Source: Malaya genurostris (lineage: Eukaryota; Arthropoda; Insecta; Diptera; Culicidae). From it: 64,000 nucleotides of DNA. Positions 32,970 through 44,485 of the stretch are shown here, one piece after another (within the stretch, counting starts at the first letter, position 1; each line of letters starts with the position of its first letter). Where the stretch lies: the NCBI RefSeq assembly GCF_030247185.1, contig NC_080571.1, forward strand, positions 235,692,666 to 235,756,665. Direction: 5' to 3'. Made by a program: the position numbers and the translations under genes. A model generated the notes under the pieces. The model made no database searches, was not told the DNA's origin, and saw only the letters and a program-made list of their open reading frames with translations.

Positions 32970-34030
32970 GTTTTCATGTTTCGTAGAAATCGTTATTCCA
33001 GTATGGTCCTTGTGATAACTAGTTTTTAGCTTTTTAAGCTTTTACATGGTCTACAATTTGTCTCTAGTCACTAAGGCTTGCTTGCGACGAAATCTGGACA
33101 GATTAAATTTGGCAATATTAGTCATGTTAAAACTAATTACAGTCACCTTATTGGGCTGTATGAAGAAGTTTACTTCTGAGTTTACTCCAGCCATTAGGGC
33201 CATCGATTTAGCAGCTTTTGTCTAAGATTTTCAAAATTTTGCGGCAGTTTGTTGTTTATATTGAGAGAATTCTCTCTTCACGAGAGCCCAATACCGATCG
33301 ATAGGTCGCAGCTTTGATATCTTTGAACGTATCAAACGTGCATTAAAAGATTAAGGTACGCCTTTTCGCAAGTTTTCTTATGGTGAAACCAGAGAGAAAT
33401 CGACACGCAATGCGAAGCGTAGCGATGCGAAACTTAACAGATCACAGGGAGTCGCGCGGCACAGCTAATTTCATTTGAGTTCAGAAGAAAAATATTATAG
33501 AAAAAACTCGATGCGTCACGAAGTGTCATGTGACCGCATCGTGCTCGCTCTGACAGATCCGGATTTTTATTGCGACCGCACACAGTTGCTTTTCCCACTT
33601 ACTCTTTTTTCGACGCCTTCTTCGGTCTAAAAGATTATAGTATCGCCAAAAATTGATTTTACACAATAAACATACATTTATGCATTGATTTATAGTTAGT
33701 TTGACATAAAGTCACCATAACTAAGTTCAGTTTTGCAATGATTAAGTGAAAACATATATAGAAGAATCCAAATGAATGAGAAAAGATGAATTATTGGAAA
33801 AAGATACGCTCAGAGGCAGGAATCGAACCTGCGTTCTTATGCAAACCGTGCGTACGCCACCCTAAGCTAAGATAGACAATTTACTATCATAGTTTTATCT
33901 GCGTCTGCGCTTTTCAAGTCACGCAAGTGGTTAGATATAAGTAACAATTATTCAAAGTTTTTGACGGTTGAACAGCTGTTTCCGATTAACATTCAGATAT
34001 TTTTTCACAATAAAACCACAAATTATGAAC
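32970..34030. other. Non-coding, with a tRNA-like head near 33.84 kb
   Basis: No host gene recognised. A tRNA-like sequence is listed separately. Confidence 0.35.
33808..33873 (-). repeat. tRNA-like sequence (pseudo-tRNA or SINE head)
   Basis: The minus strand has a box-A-like 'tagcttagggtgg' and a perfect box B 'ggttcgattcc' inside a 5-bp T-stem (gcagg/cctgc). The acceptor ends do not pair, and I cannot form a convincing anticodon stem, so it is not a functional tRNA. Confidence 0.45.
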
Positions 34031-34036
34031 ACTTAC

Positions 34037-34067
34037 TTCTAGACCCAACAGCAATTGTGTCCGACAT
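34037..34067 (-). CDS. Candidate short alternative first coding exon
   Basis: On the minus strand an ATG at 34067 opens 10 codons (MSDTIAVGSR) plus one base, then a donor A|GTAAGT at 34037/34036. A perfect initiator TCAGTC lies at 34125-34120, giving a 5' UTR of about 56 nt with no earlier ATG. The outgoing phase (one base) equals that of the exon at 25956-26044, so both could splice to the same downstream exon as alternative N-termini. This is inference. Short ATG-to-GTAAGT segments also arise by chance. Confidence 0.3.
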
Positions 34068-34117
34068 ATTCAATTCAATGCTACTGTGAGTTTTACACTC
34101 AATTCAATTATCAATGC

Positions 34118-34127
34118 GAGACTGATT
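34118..34127 (-). promoter_or_regulatory. Candidate initiator element
   Basis: TCAGTC on the minus strand, with +1 A at 34123, lies 56 nt upstream of the ATG at 34067. No DPE match is present at +28. Confidence 0.25.
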
Positions 34128-34129
34128 TG

Positions 34130-36250
34130 ATCAAATTGTTGGAAGGGTCGATGTTCTACTACATATCTTTTTCTGTAAGAAGTGTTGATGTTGTCGATCG
34201 TTTTATCAACCCTAACGTAAATTTTATTTTTTAACATATGATACCAGTGCCAGCGCATTTACTCTAACTTTATTGGAGTATCCGTCACCGGTCTTACTAT
34301 ATACTATATAGTCTTCAGTCCAGTTTCCAGTTTTTCCATAGTTTGCTGTTTGCTGACAGAATTGGCAAGCAACCAGGTAACTATCGTAAGTTACCAACGG
34401 TTTACAAGAATACGGTCCGCCTTTTCTCAGTACGACGTATGAATCAAACGAAATCAGCGAACGATTCGCTTCTCACCAAGAGCGGCGAAATATTGAACGA
34501 TTCCTCAAAATTCCGTATCATATCATATCATATAATCGTGTTGGAAAGTAGTAGCAGTACAACCTTATGCTTAGCAGTTCCGTTTTAACTTTTACCTTAA
34601 TACTGAACTGCAATGCAATAACAAAACGAGAGCTAAAACTAACTAACTATTATATGCTTTGGCATGTAACAAATAGAAACGAAAGGAATAAAACCTCAAC
34701 CAAAAAGCGGTTTTGTTTCGAAAAATCTCCAACCAATAATTATGTTCAAGCCATTCAAACACTAACACTCGAACTACTAAAAAAACAATCAAAAGCCGAT
34801 GTAGGACAATCCCATCGAACAAACGGAGCAACTACCTGAACGTGTTTCCGTCGAATGACATTGAAACTGATAACTACTCGTAACATCCCAGGGTCAGCTG
34901 TGAGTTGGTTTTCCGTGGCAAGCCGTTATGTTCCTTAAATAAACACATTGGCGAGAAAAACTCGTTAACCGTAAATACTTACTACTCGGCTTGCAATGGA
35001 AGACTATTCTGCTACCCAAGCGCACTCCTCACGTATTGCTAGTCTTATCTCTATGCACTATGCTGGTTCGATTAGGATAGTACCAACAAGCGATGAATTC
35101 AGATTTATTGCTTCGGTGATAAGTCAGACGTTCGCTCCGTTCGTTCGGATCTAGGTCCGGTCATATAGGAAATACCTTCACCTGAGACCCGGTAGAGGCA
35201 AACAATGCTGAATATTACCTGGCGGTGCAGTAGATGTGAGTGTGAAATCCGTTTGATTATTGATTTATTGCACCATTGCCATGTGCTACCACTTCGATTA
35301 GTTATTCGATTTCATAATTGAAAAAACAAAAGTTTTGCGACATATGTGCGTACCAAACCAATAACGATCAGAACTGTTTTACTTTTTATTTGGACGCTTG
35401 CGTGTTCGATACGAAATGCATGTATTTACCGTACAGATTCAATAAGACATACAAACGGTGTACTGTGTTGTTGTTATTTTTGATAACAGTAGTGTGAGTT
35501 TTCAGCTTTTGGACTCACTGATAACGATTGCTAGATAGGTTACAAGAAAATCGGTTTGTGGATGACATTTTTTATTTGAATCGGTCTATCAATTATTTCC
35601 ATTAACTGTTGAAGATAATTTGAAGGCTTCAGGTAGTTATTTTTTTCACACATTTCGGCCGGTATCACATCAATGAGGCGTTCGTTGACTACCAATGGCG
35701 CCATCGTGTTTGACTAATTTCGAGAAACAAGAGAATTAATACAGTCCTCCATAAACGGCTGCCAATTGACGATGATATTTACTCACTGAAATCGCCTAGT
35801 GCTTGGTTTCGCTTGCAGTGTGGTATGTGATACCGTCCTTTTGGAACCAGAAATCAATAAAAATAAACTTCTTCCACTTTGAAGAGAAAAGGTGGAATTC
35901 AACTCACTTCAAAACATTGCTTATTTGCAGCTACAGATCGATTAACTAGATAACCAGACGCTCCACCTGTTTAATTTTTATGTCAGTAAAGGTGGTGCAT
36001 TGATCTGGAAGCTCTCCTCCTTGTTGGTAGAAGTTCTTTGAATGAAGTTTGGAGAAGGACATTTACTATGGACACCAAAGTTGATAATTCAAATTGGTTT
36101 CAAAAATCGTAAAATCGTTCAATTTGGCTACATCTACCATGTGTGTAATGGCCACAAAGAGTGTAGCCGGGTTTGCATATAAAAACTGCCCCCAAACCAA
36201 AAAAAAATGATATACTCTGTTTCAAAGGAATTATATTGGAGATGATTTTC
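34130..36250. other. Non-coding, nothing recognised
   Basis: Several short open frames but no protein I recognise, and no repeat matched within the window. It may be single-copy intronic or upstream DNA of the minus-strand gene. Confidence 0.35.
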
Positions 36251-36257
36251 CCAAAAT

Positions 36258-36520
36258 TTTAACCCTTTAACTGCCATATTGGTGGAGTAAGGGTGGTTCT
36301 TCTGATTATTATTTTATTTAAATTTTTCAAAAACCTCTTTATAAAAAAAATTGAAAAAAATCACTTACAATTTTGTTTTTTTTGGTCTAGATTTTACATC
36401 AAAAATAAATCATTCATGAGTACATCACGCTGTATTTTTTCAGATTTTTAAAAAATGTGGACGGGTATAATATCAGACTTTAAAAAAATAAATCATTCGG
36501 AAAACCATGCGTCTCCATCA
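36258..36520 (+). repeat. Repeat family F, copy 1
   Basis: 'aaccctttaactgccatatt', 'taagggtggttcttctgatt' and, at the far end, 'aaccatgcgtctccatc' match the order seen in the inverted arms at 61.6 and 63.5 kb ('aactaccatattgacggagc' and 'gatggggacgcatgg'). Confidence 0.6.
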
Positions 36521-36610
36521 AATTGTCATCATTCGATGGAGACGCATGGTATTTAGTTCCGAAATCATATAACACATGCTCTTAGAACTAAATACCATGC
36601 GTTTCCATCT
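36503..36610. repeat. Clustered hairpin motif 'accatgcgtctccat'
   Basis: The motif occurs forward at about 36503, inverted ('atggagacgcatggtattta') at about 36534, and forward again ('taaataccatgcgtttccat') at about 36590. Alternative hairpins are possible. The third copy directly abuts the DD37E element, whose TA target was made at its end. Confidence 0.75.
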
Positions 36611-36611
36611 A

Positions 36612-37447
36612 AGGAGTGTATCGAAAAGTAGTTAGCAACATTGATTATTGAATAAAAAAGCGAAAAAAAAACATATTTTGACATCAGTTTTCGATATATT
36701 GTAGAAAAATTACATTTTTATGCATTTCACTGATTATATTGAAGAAAATCCTAGTTTCTGTAAAACGATCGCCCTTTGGACTTGACATTCTTCATTAAAT
36801 TCTGCACAGTTACTTTTGTGACTTTCCTGTTGGCAGCTGTCCAGCTTTTTTAACTCCTGCACGTTTTGGGACACTGTACCTTCCTCCCGAAAGTGCCGCT
36901 TGACAATTGCACAATACCTTTCAATTGGCCGAAGATCCGGGAAGTTCGGTGGGTTGATGTCCTTTTCCACAAATTGTACATTATTTTTTGACAACCACTG
37001 TAGAACGGAGTTGGCGTAGTGGGCTGAAGCCAAATCCGGCCAGTAGAGATGAGGAGCCTTATGCTTTCTGTACAGTGGTAGTATTCTCTTCTTCAAACAT
37101 TCTTCCTCGTACTCCTTGAGGTTAATTGTGCCCTTCGCGAAGAAAATCGACGACCGCAAACCACCGGTACAAATTGCTTGCCAGACCAACACCTTCTGCC
37201 CAAACTTTTCCATCGCCACCGTGGTGTCAGCGTCGTCCAGGTCCTGATACACCGATTTCGTATAATATTGCGGTCCGGGCAGCGCTCGAGAGTCTTTCTT
37301 GGAGTAGGTTTCGTCGTCGATCAGGATGCATCCGTCTTTATTCTGTAGAATCCGGTTATACAGTTTTCGCGCTCTTGTTTTGGTCTGAACTTGCTGTCCA
37401 GGGACTTTTTCGGCACCTTCTGTTTCTTGTACGTTTTTAGGGAGTCG
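36612..37447 (-). mobile_element. DD37E element copy, 5'-truncated
   Basis: The terminus 'aggagtgtatcgaaaagtag' begins at 36612 after TA (36610-36611). The other end is missing: similarity to the 31663-32964 element stops at about 37447 within the transposase linker region. The next bases are unrelated. Confidence 0.88.
36734..37440 (-). pseudogene. DD37E transposase pseudogene, N-terminus lost
   Basis: This is the catalytic half only: CILIDDETY, KVLVWQAICTGG, LYWPDLASAHY and FPDLRPIERYC are readable on the minus strand. The DNA-binding domain is absent because of the 5' truncation. Single-base frameshifts occur in the linker (about 37385) and before the C-terminal VTVQNLMKNVKSKGR segment. 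The Cys after ERY replaces the Trp found in the other copy. Confidence 0.85.
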
Positions 37448-37483
37448 AATCGGAATAAAACTAAAATAAACTAAATAATTTTG

Positions 37484-37790
37484 ATTGTTTTACGTTTCGC
37501 ATTCAGCTCATCAGTGCATTAGCAGATTATGTTGACTGCTAATGCCACCTCGCCGATTAACATAGTCCGCAAAGCAGACGTAAAGTCATTGCTATTTACA
37601 ATGCACTTATTTACACCGAAATGCTATGTCTATCCTGACGTCTCAGGCGAAAACGAGTTTACGACTTTATGGCCGCAAACATATTTTAGTCATTTAGGTT
37701 TTGGTACCTCGTGGGCACCGGTTTGTGCAGAAGAGCACATGACTGTTTTGATTGTTTTACGTTTCGCCTTCAGCTCATAAGTGCAATCAA
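37484..37790 (+). repeat. Repeat related to the 53.9-kb MITE family, with direct terminal copies
   Basis: 'gattgttttacgtttcgcat' begins at about 37480 and 'gattgttttacgtttcgcct' at about 37748, so the same approximately 40-bp end is present twice in the same orientation. Internal 'gcagacgtaaagtcattgct' and 'ttagcagattatgttgactg' also occur, in inverse or variant form, at 63650-63740. Confidence 0.5.
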
Positions 37791-37799
37791 AACAATCAT

Positions 37800-39445
37800 T
37801 TTTTAGCCAGTTTCAAACCTAGTTTCAACGTCATTGAACTGAAAATCGAGTCAATTTCGAACCTGATTCTTATATCGGGTTTGCTCACATCCCCGTTTCT
37901 AAGTGCAAGCTAAACACAGTTTCATGAAAAGTGTTTGTTTGATGGAACTACCCCGGATCAGTTTCAGTTTTCTCAAGCTAAAAAAACATTAAAAGTAAAA
38001 TTTTCAAAATTCACTCGATCAAGCAACTAATACGAACGATTATTGATTCCGAATATCAAATAAAAAAAAGCATGTCAATTTTATTCGTATGCATGTCCTC
38101 CAGTTATGTCTCTGACATTAGCCACTTGCCTTTTGCTTTTTCCATTAAGAGTTTTACAGAGACTAAAAGTAAATTTCACATACATTTACATCAATAGGGA
38201 TCTTTGAGATCCCAATGTGTTCTCCCGAATCAGTAATTATAGGTATGGGGGTTGTTTGATTCAGTGAACTGATTGTAGAAGCTGTCAAATGTTCATAAAA
38301 AGATTTACTGTGATGTCCCTTGTAAATTGCAAGAGTGATTCATATTGATATATAATATAATATAGCTGGAATCCGCGAAACCGAAGATGGAGTGGTACGA
38401 AGCTCGTCAGAACTTCGTTTAATAGAAAAATTCCAGGCGAATGGTAAGCTCCGGAAAACAGAGATGATCTTCAAAACGACAAGGATTTGAAGAAAGAGCA
38501 GATGAAAGAGTGTAATAAAAATAACGCAAGTTTTTCACTGGATTTGATAGGTAACACTAACTTCAAGATGCGCGATAATTCAGCCTGATGAAATTTGATA
38601 CCCAACTTGGCAAAAAAATAGCTAATGTGTGTTAATTTATACCCTGAGAGATTTTGAAATATCCGACTCAAATGAGTTTTTGGTGATATATCTGCTGCAT
38701 TTTTTTCCGAGGACTATCATTAAAACTAGGAGTTTTGTCTAAATAATGATCCTATTGATAGCCCTTTTCCGATTATGGATTTTTCAATAGAACTTTGGTC
38801 TTGTAACAATAATGCTCCTAGGTTGGCCAGAATCGCTTGTTGAAATTGTATAGATTTCTGGAGCAAAACATGGCCCCAACTGATTGAAGGTAAAAATTAT
38901 CACTATTTAGAAACCAGGGAAACCGTCTTCCAATCAGAACTCAAATAGACAAAAAAAAACATGTGTACCGAGACGAACAATTGTATTTTCCCTACACACA
39001 GGAAGGTTATGCGATAATATTGAGAGCCGACTTTACCGGTGATTAGAGGCACGGGGATTGAGTGTCATTTACTATTTGAATCAGTTCGTCGACATCGAAA
39101 AATGTCTGCGTTTGTGATTAAAATGTGCTGTCACTTTTCTCATAAATCTTTGAATCAATTTTCATATACTTATTTGTCCCACATATATTTTTTTTTTCAA
39201 TTTCACATGCATCCGACTTCCGGTTCCCAAATTACTGAGTAATGAATGATAAACATTTCATTTTCGAGAGTGCCTTTATATATGATCGTGTTAAAAAATA
39301 AAATTGAAATCTTGAAAGGATAACTTTTTAGTTGGTGACCAAAAAAACTCGCTTGGCAATACCATGCAAATGTCTTTGGAAACAGAATTCTAAGTTAAGC
39401 TTCATAATGTAGTACTCAAACGTTTCCTTTTTGTTTGTTTTTTTT
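37800..39445. other. Non-coding, nothing recognised
   Basis: AT-rich with no gene or repeat I can support. Confidence 0.35.
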
Positions 39446-39449
39446 GGCG

Positions 39450-39805
39450 ATTCGCCCTTATTCTGAATAACGACGTATCGTTTTTTTTATCGTATTTCAT
39501 TCGTATTCCTAATAACGCTCAAAGGTAGCTAAGATTCGGCCCGGGTTGGTGGTTCAATGCATAGGGCGCTGGTCTTACAAACCAGTTGTCGTATGTTCGA
39601 GCCCCGACCTGGAAGGATTCTTAGTGTCAGTAGGACCCATAGTACTAGCCATGTAATGATTCTGTACTCTAAGAATAGGCTGCGAAGTCTGTTGAAACAG
39701 AACGGCCAAATTCCACAAAAGGAATGTAATGCCAGGACTTTGCTTCTTTAAGATTCGACCGAACCATATCAAACAAATACGTCGTTATTCAGAATAAGGG
39801 CGAAT
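39450..39805. mobile_element. MITE with inverted ends, split by a SINE
   Basis: 'attcgcccttattctgaata' at 39450 and its inverse 'attcagaataagggcgaat' ending at 39805 form terminal inverted repeats of about 28 bp. Removing the SINE leaves an element of about 140 bp. A related unsplit copy lies at 58480-58570. Confidence 0.75.
39539..39748 (+). repeat. tRNA-derived SINE, family B, copy 3, with target duplication
   Basis: The tRNA-like head reads 'ttggtggttcaatgcatagg', then 'gctggtcttacaaaccagtt' (TAC in the anticodon position, Val-like) and the box B region 'gttcgagccccgacc'. The family body follows. 'taagattcg' flanks the SINE on both sides (39530-39538 and 39749-39757), a 9-bp target duplication. 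This is the most intact family B copy in the window. Confidence 0.88.
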
Positions 39806-42800
39806 AACTTGGTATAAAAATGGCACTTTACTACAAGACGAATAAACTCGCCAAGAAATCAAAACTATTTCAGCACATTTTTGTAGTTGAATTGTATACC
39901 AGAGTTATGTTATCTTTCATTATTACTGTCGACAATCGAAAGAACTCTGATGTGAAAATAAAAGCTTAAGCTCCTCAACTGCCGGTTGTCGACAAATAAA
40001 TGCAAAACGCTTATTGCCACCAATCACCATTCCAGTGTGGAGCTGCAGTCCTGAGCTGAGGTTCGGTCGGGCAGCTCCCAGCTCAAGTTATCGGTTTGTT
40101 GTGTGTGGGTGGCTTAGTAACTTGTCTCGGCTTACATCACCTTATCATCGAAGGGAGACCGAAGGATTATTTTCTACTACATCCGACTGCACTGCCTGAC
40201 AGTCGACGAACACAAGCTAGTGAAACAAATCAAGCTGATCGTATCGTGACTGTGGTCGTTTATCTTAACGTATTTTTTTTCGCACTGCTTATGAACAACA
40301 ACAATCCAAACTTGTCAAACAAGTGCGTCACAATGGAACAACTGTCCGTCGGACATCGGTAGGTAGAAAAAAAATCACACTGCTTGATGAAATATTTCAG
40401 CATCCTAGCATTGGTCACTGCGTCACCAACTCGGGTAATTTTTAACACTACGTACATCACTCATACTACGTAGCACTAAACCTTATCCGTCGGCTTAACA
40501 TTATTACAACACACGCATAAGCGAACTCCAAATCGAAAAACGTGCCTTTTTCGTCGGTAATTCGTCATATACTACATCCGCACCCCAAAAACTGGTGGCA
40601 TCCTAGCTTCTACGCCGACGACATTTTGGAATTACTCGGAAAGGTGGTCAAGAAGTCAAGGTCAAAAGGAAGTTTGGTTGAGAATATTTTATATGCCAAC
40701 CATGCCCAATCAACTCAATCCGAGCCTACCGAACCGAGTGACGAGAAGAACGACGCCCGGTCGGTTATCACCGTAGCTGTCAAAAATAAAATCCAATGTT
40801 CACACGAATGAGTAGCTTTTTTAGGATGTTTTTGAATACTAAAAAGTGAGTGCCACGTGGAGGTGTGTTGATTGGAAATTTATTGAGATCAGATGAGGTC
40901 AGCGGGTGGCGATTGGCAGCGATATCGCCGATTTCAACTGCTTTACAGGTGGGAATGTGATAATTTGAATTCATCATGCATAATTTGATGGTCGGTCCGG
41001 GTCATCCGAGCGTTAGTTTCATCTTAATCAAATTGTGCAAACAATAATCACGTGATAATTCGCTTCGCAATGATACGCCCAAAGTTCGTTGCGTAATGTG
41101 GCATGAATTCGGAAAGTGGCTACACAAAGATATAAATTAAACCACAGCAAGTTTACATCACAATTCAATGTTCCGATTTAAATTGTATCGGTTTGTATGA
41201 AAACATCACTTTTGGATGTAAATGATTTTTTTTTGGGTTATATAATTTCACATTAATTCAATAAAAGGTTGCTTCTATTTTTGTCAACATTTGCTTATAA
41301 TATTATGTGACAATAGATGTGTGTGTCACATTGTGTTCGCATCTCATCCGGCACAGTCGAAAATTGCGTACGGTCGAGACGACAGAAACAAAGACAATAC
41401 ATTGCAGTGAACAATAGAGTATACGAAATGGGCTAATACGATTTACAAAAGCCTGAAACTTGGCCTATAAGATCAAACTCAATTCGTATTGATTTCAAAC
41501 GCTACAAAGTTAGACCAGCACACGGAGAACCCTTCGATCATAAAATTGCGATATCGCAGTTTTTGATTTTTGCGATAGTTGATTTAACTAATTTCTTTTT
41601 GATTCAACCAATATGGTTTTTGATTTGCATATATTCAAGTAGTTGAAAAATATGTTGTTTTGAATGCTGTCAAATGCCGGAGACAGTTGAAAGTAAAACA
41701 ATAATCGCAATGCAAAATCAACAACTTTTTTAGTTGAAATCTGTTCGCGTCGCTTCAAAATGTCAATGAAAACAACATCGATGGTTAAAGCGTTTGTTGA
41801 AATTGTGTTCATTCGATTTGAGAAATTTATGATAACAAGTGTTTATTTAACAGCGGTGTTGTGATAAAAATTTGGTGACAAATTAGAAAATGTTAATGAA
41901 TGATCATCTCGTAATCTTTCAGGTATGCGCAAAAATTTTATGCTTCAATTTCCATCATTATTTACTTCCAGCAGACTGTTTTACTTCCAGCTGTTTGTTA
42001 CCGATGATGATGTTCATGCATTAGCAATAAAACGCTTTTTGACATGAATTTAATTTATAAAAGTAACAGGAGCAAAGGGTTTCAAACACACAGAACGCGC
42101 TGCGTTTGAATGGCGCGTTTGAATTGCAGTAGCAAAATTCCAATTCCCAGCGGTTGATGTACCTAAGCTCACAAAATTGACTAAAATTATCAGTGCATAA
42201 CTTTAGTTCGATCGTTTGAAGGCATCATCTTTCAAAACTCATTTTAGGTAAATTTAATAATTTCGCTAATTTACTCGCCCCTACGGACACGTTTGCTGAT
42301 TAAAAACGTTTTTCTACATCAATCATTTCCGATCGAATCAGAAGAATTGTTTTGCAGAATTTAGATCTTCACTGATCTCGACTTGACATGATCATGATTA
42401 TACAAAAAACAAAATCATTTTGAGATCAGATCAGTTCTGATTTCGTAATGATAATTTATTACTTGGTTAAGATCACTTAAAATCATCAGTGATCGGTGGT
42501 TTTCCCAGCCCTAATGATAGAACATGTCGTTATAAAATACTGTTTTCTATTTTAACCACGATATTTATTTCATGGTTCTCAACATATTGAACTTATTTCG
42601 AATAGATCATGACGTATATCAGTAAGTATATTTTGATTATTATCGCAAATCAATAAAATTGTTCGAGTTGATTCAACTATTTGCAATGTCTAAAACAAAA
42701 AAAAATATTTATTGAAATTGAAAGGTATGTGTCCTCACTAATTGACAGCATTTTATTTCAAACAATTAAATTAGTTGTTTCAACCATCGTTTCTGCTAAT

Positions 42801-42885
42801 CGAAAAACAAAAATGACAGTTTATTTAAAACAACAATCGATTAGTTGTACCAAATTTTAACCAATCGAATTCAGATAATCAACTA
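39806..42885. other. Non-coding, some 5' UTR-like and repeat sequence
   Basis: 40000-40350 is relatively GC-rich and looks like single-copy leader sequence on the plus strand, but I found no well-spaced promoter motifs. 41570-41820 and 42640-42890 share 'agttgattcaac'-type motifs and may be ends of one foldback repeat. The motif 'aaaagtaacaggagcaa' at 42058 belongs to the 8.36-kb family. Confidence 0.3.
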
Positions 42886-42891
42886 ATATTC

Positions 42892-43480
42892 TGGTTGAAA
42901 TGGGATCGCGGGTGGTTCCGTGCAGCAAGCGAAATTGAAATCTTACTTAAAGAACGAATGCATCTAGCCGTTAATGATGTAAATGAGACTCAGTTCAACA
43001 AGGCGTACCACCCTGTGTACATCATGTTTAAAGGTGAAAGAGATGCAATTGCATTCGCTTCGGTTAACAACGAGTTGCACAGTGTTAGGTATGACAATGT
43101 TAAATACAAAATTCCTGTGTACGTGGTGGACGTTGTCATAGAAGTACGCGTACATGACCGCAGGCTAGTGATCATTTCGTTCGAAAAAATATGTCGCAGT
43201 ACGGAGAAATTCTTTCCATCGAAAGCAAAGTATGGTGGAATTTTTTCCCCGATATCCGAAATAACGTACGAGTGTTACGTATGCGACTGCGTAAGGCGAT
43301 TCCATCTTATGTAATTTGTGACCAGGGTGGAAGGCATCCTTATAAATCGCTAGTTACCTATGAGAATCAGCTAATTACATGTTAGTTTTGTGAACAACCT
43401 GTTCACTAAGGCAAGCCCTGCACTGAAACTGTGAAAAAGACATCTTCAACCAAAGGCAACCGTTCAGCACGGATATCTAG
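42892..43480 (+). pseudogene. LINE ORF1-like (gag-like) remnant with CCHC knuckle
   Basis: Non-LTR retrotransposon ORF1 proteins bind element RNA. The reading VYIMFKGERDAIAFA, VKYKIPVYVVDVVIEVRVHD and MSQYGEILSIE through NNVRVLRMRL resembles ORF1 proteins of insect LINEs with an RNA-binding fold. A frameshift separates the two halves at about 43185. At 43378-43422 a C-x2-C-x4-H-x4-C zinc knuckle is visible (TGT..TGT....CAC....TGC), with two stop codons inside it. The start is missing, and no reverse transcriptase follows because a DD37E element lies 9 bp beyond the remnant. The family is assigned by overall resemblance only. Confidence 0.6.
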
Positions 43481-43488
43481 CGAGTTTA

Positions 43489-44485
43489 AGGAGTGTATCA
43501 AAAATAAGCTATCCACAAATTTTTCTTTCAAATTATGATAAAAAACGATATTTTATTCAATCCAAAAATTGATCCTTCATTGTTCAAGGTTAAACTTAAG
43601 CATAATGAAAACCGGATGAAATTTAAGTTATTCTTTCATGAATTTTCGAACTTTTGATCGAACGCTCTTCATCAACTTCCGGACAAGTGTGGTATCGCAT
43701 TTTTTTGACGCTTGAGCCCAAATTTTTTTGAACACCTGCAAGTTCCCAGCTGCTTTATCAGTCTTCTTGAAGACACTCTTCACGATTATCCAGTAACGTT
43801 CGATGGGTCGAGGCTGAGGGCAATTTGATGGATTGACATTTTTCTCAACGAAATTTATACCCTTTTCCGCAAGCCAATTGTGAGTGGTTTTTGTATAGTG
43901 AGCCTCCGCTAAATCCGGCCAAAACAGTGAAGGTGTTCTATGCTTCTTATATAAAGGCAACAATCTCTTCTGGAGACACTTAGATCGATATATTTCTGCA
44001 TTTATAGTTCCGGTAGTGTAAAAAATGGTTTACTTTAAACTTCTTCCGACACTCGTTCCTGCTTTTTTGCCAAATCAAGTATTTACATTGATTTGTTCTT
44101 CACGATTAGAGATACAACTTTCTGGTCCAGTTTTGGCTTGGAAGAACCGGGTTTTATGCCTCTTCCTGGTAGCTCATCCAAAGAATAGTGTTCCCCAAAC
44201 TTATTAATGATGGTTTTAACACTGGCATGATGAATTCCGAACCGCTTCACCCATTTTCGCATAGTAATACCCTTTTCACTTAGCCATGTGTCCAGAACCT
44301 TAATTTTCACTTCCTTTTCAATACGCGACATTTTGAAAACGCAGAATTTCAACCGCACAAACAAGTAACCAAACGAAAGCTGATTGCCAAACGCACAGCA
44401 TGCTGTGATCTGAGCATAAAAAACCATCACAAATACATGCGTACAACACAAATGTATGTGGATAGCTTATTTTCGATACACTCCT
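43489..44485 (-). mobile_element. Second DD37E lineage, internally deleted, 997 bp
   Basis: The ends 'aggagtgtatcaaaaataag' (43489) and 'cttattttcgatacactcct' (ending 44485) are inverted repeats of about 28 bp. The outer 12 bp are shared with the 31.7-kb element, but the inner part ('ataagctatccac') differs, so this is a separate lineage. TA precedes the left end (43487-43488). The right side has CA, presumably a mutated duplication. Confidence 0.88.
43628..44331 (-). pseudogene. DD37E transposase pseudogene with internal deletion
   Basis: The N-terminal part starts MSRIEKEVKIKVLDTW at 44331 and carries the helix-turn-helix (WVKRFGIHHASVKTIINKF) and the linker LDELPGRGIKPGSSK. After KNKSM the frame breaks. 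An internal deletion of roughly 300 bp, relative to the 1,302-bp element, removes the first catalytic Asp. The remainder resumes at TTGTINAEIYRSKC and continues through LFWPDLAEAHY and PRPIERYW (37 residues between Asp and Glu) to RKFMKE at 43628. It cannot be active. Confidence 0.87.

Noticed and set aside
33808..33873. Functional tRNA gene
   Set aside because: Box A and box B are present, but the acceptor stem does not pair and no good anticodon stem forms.
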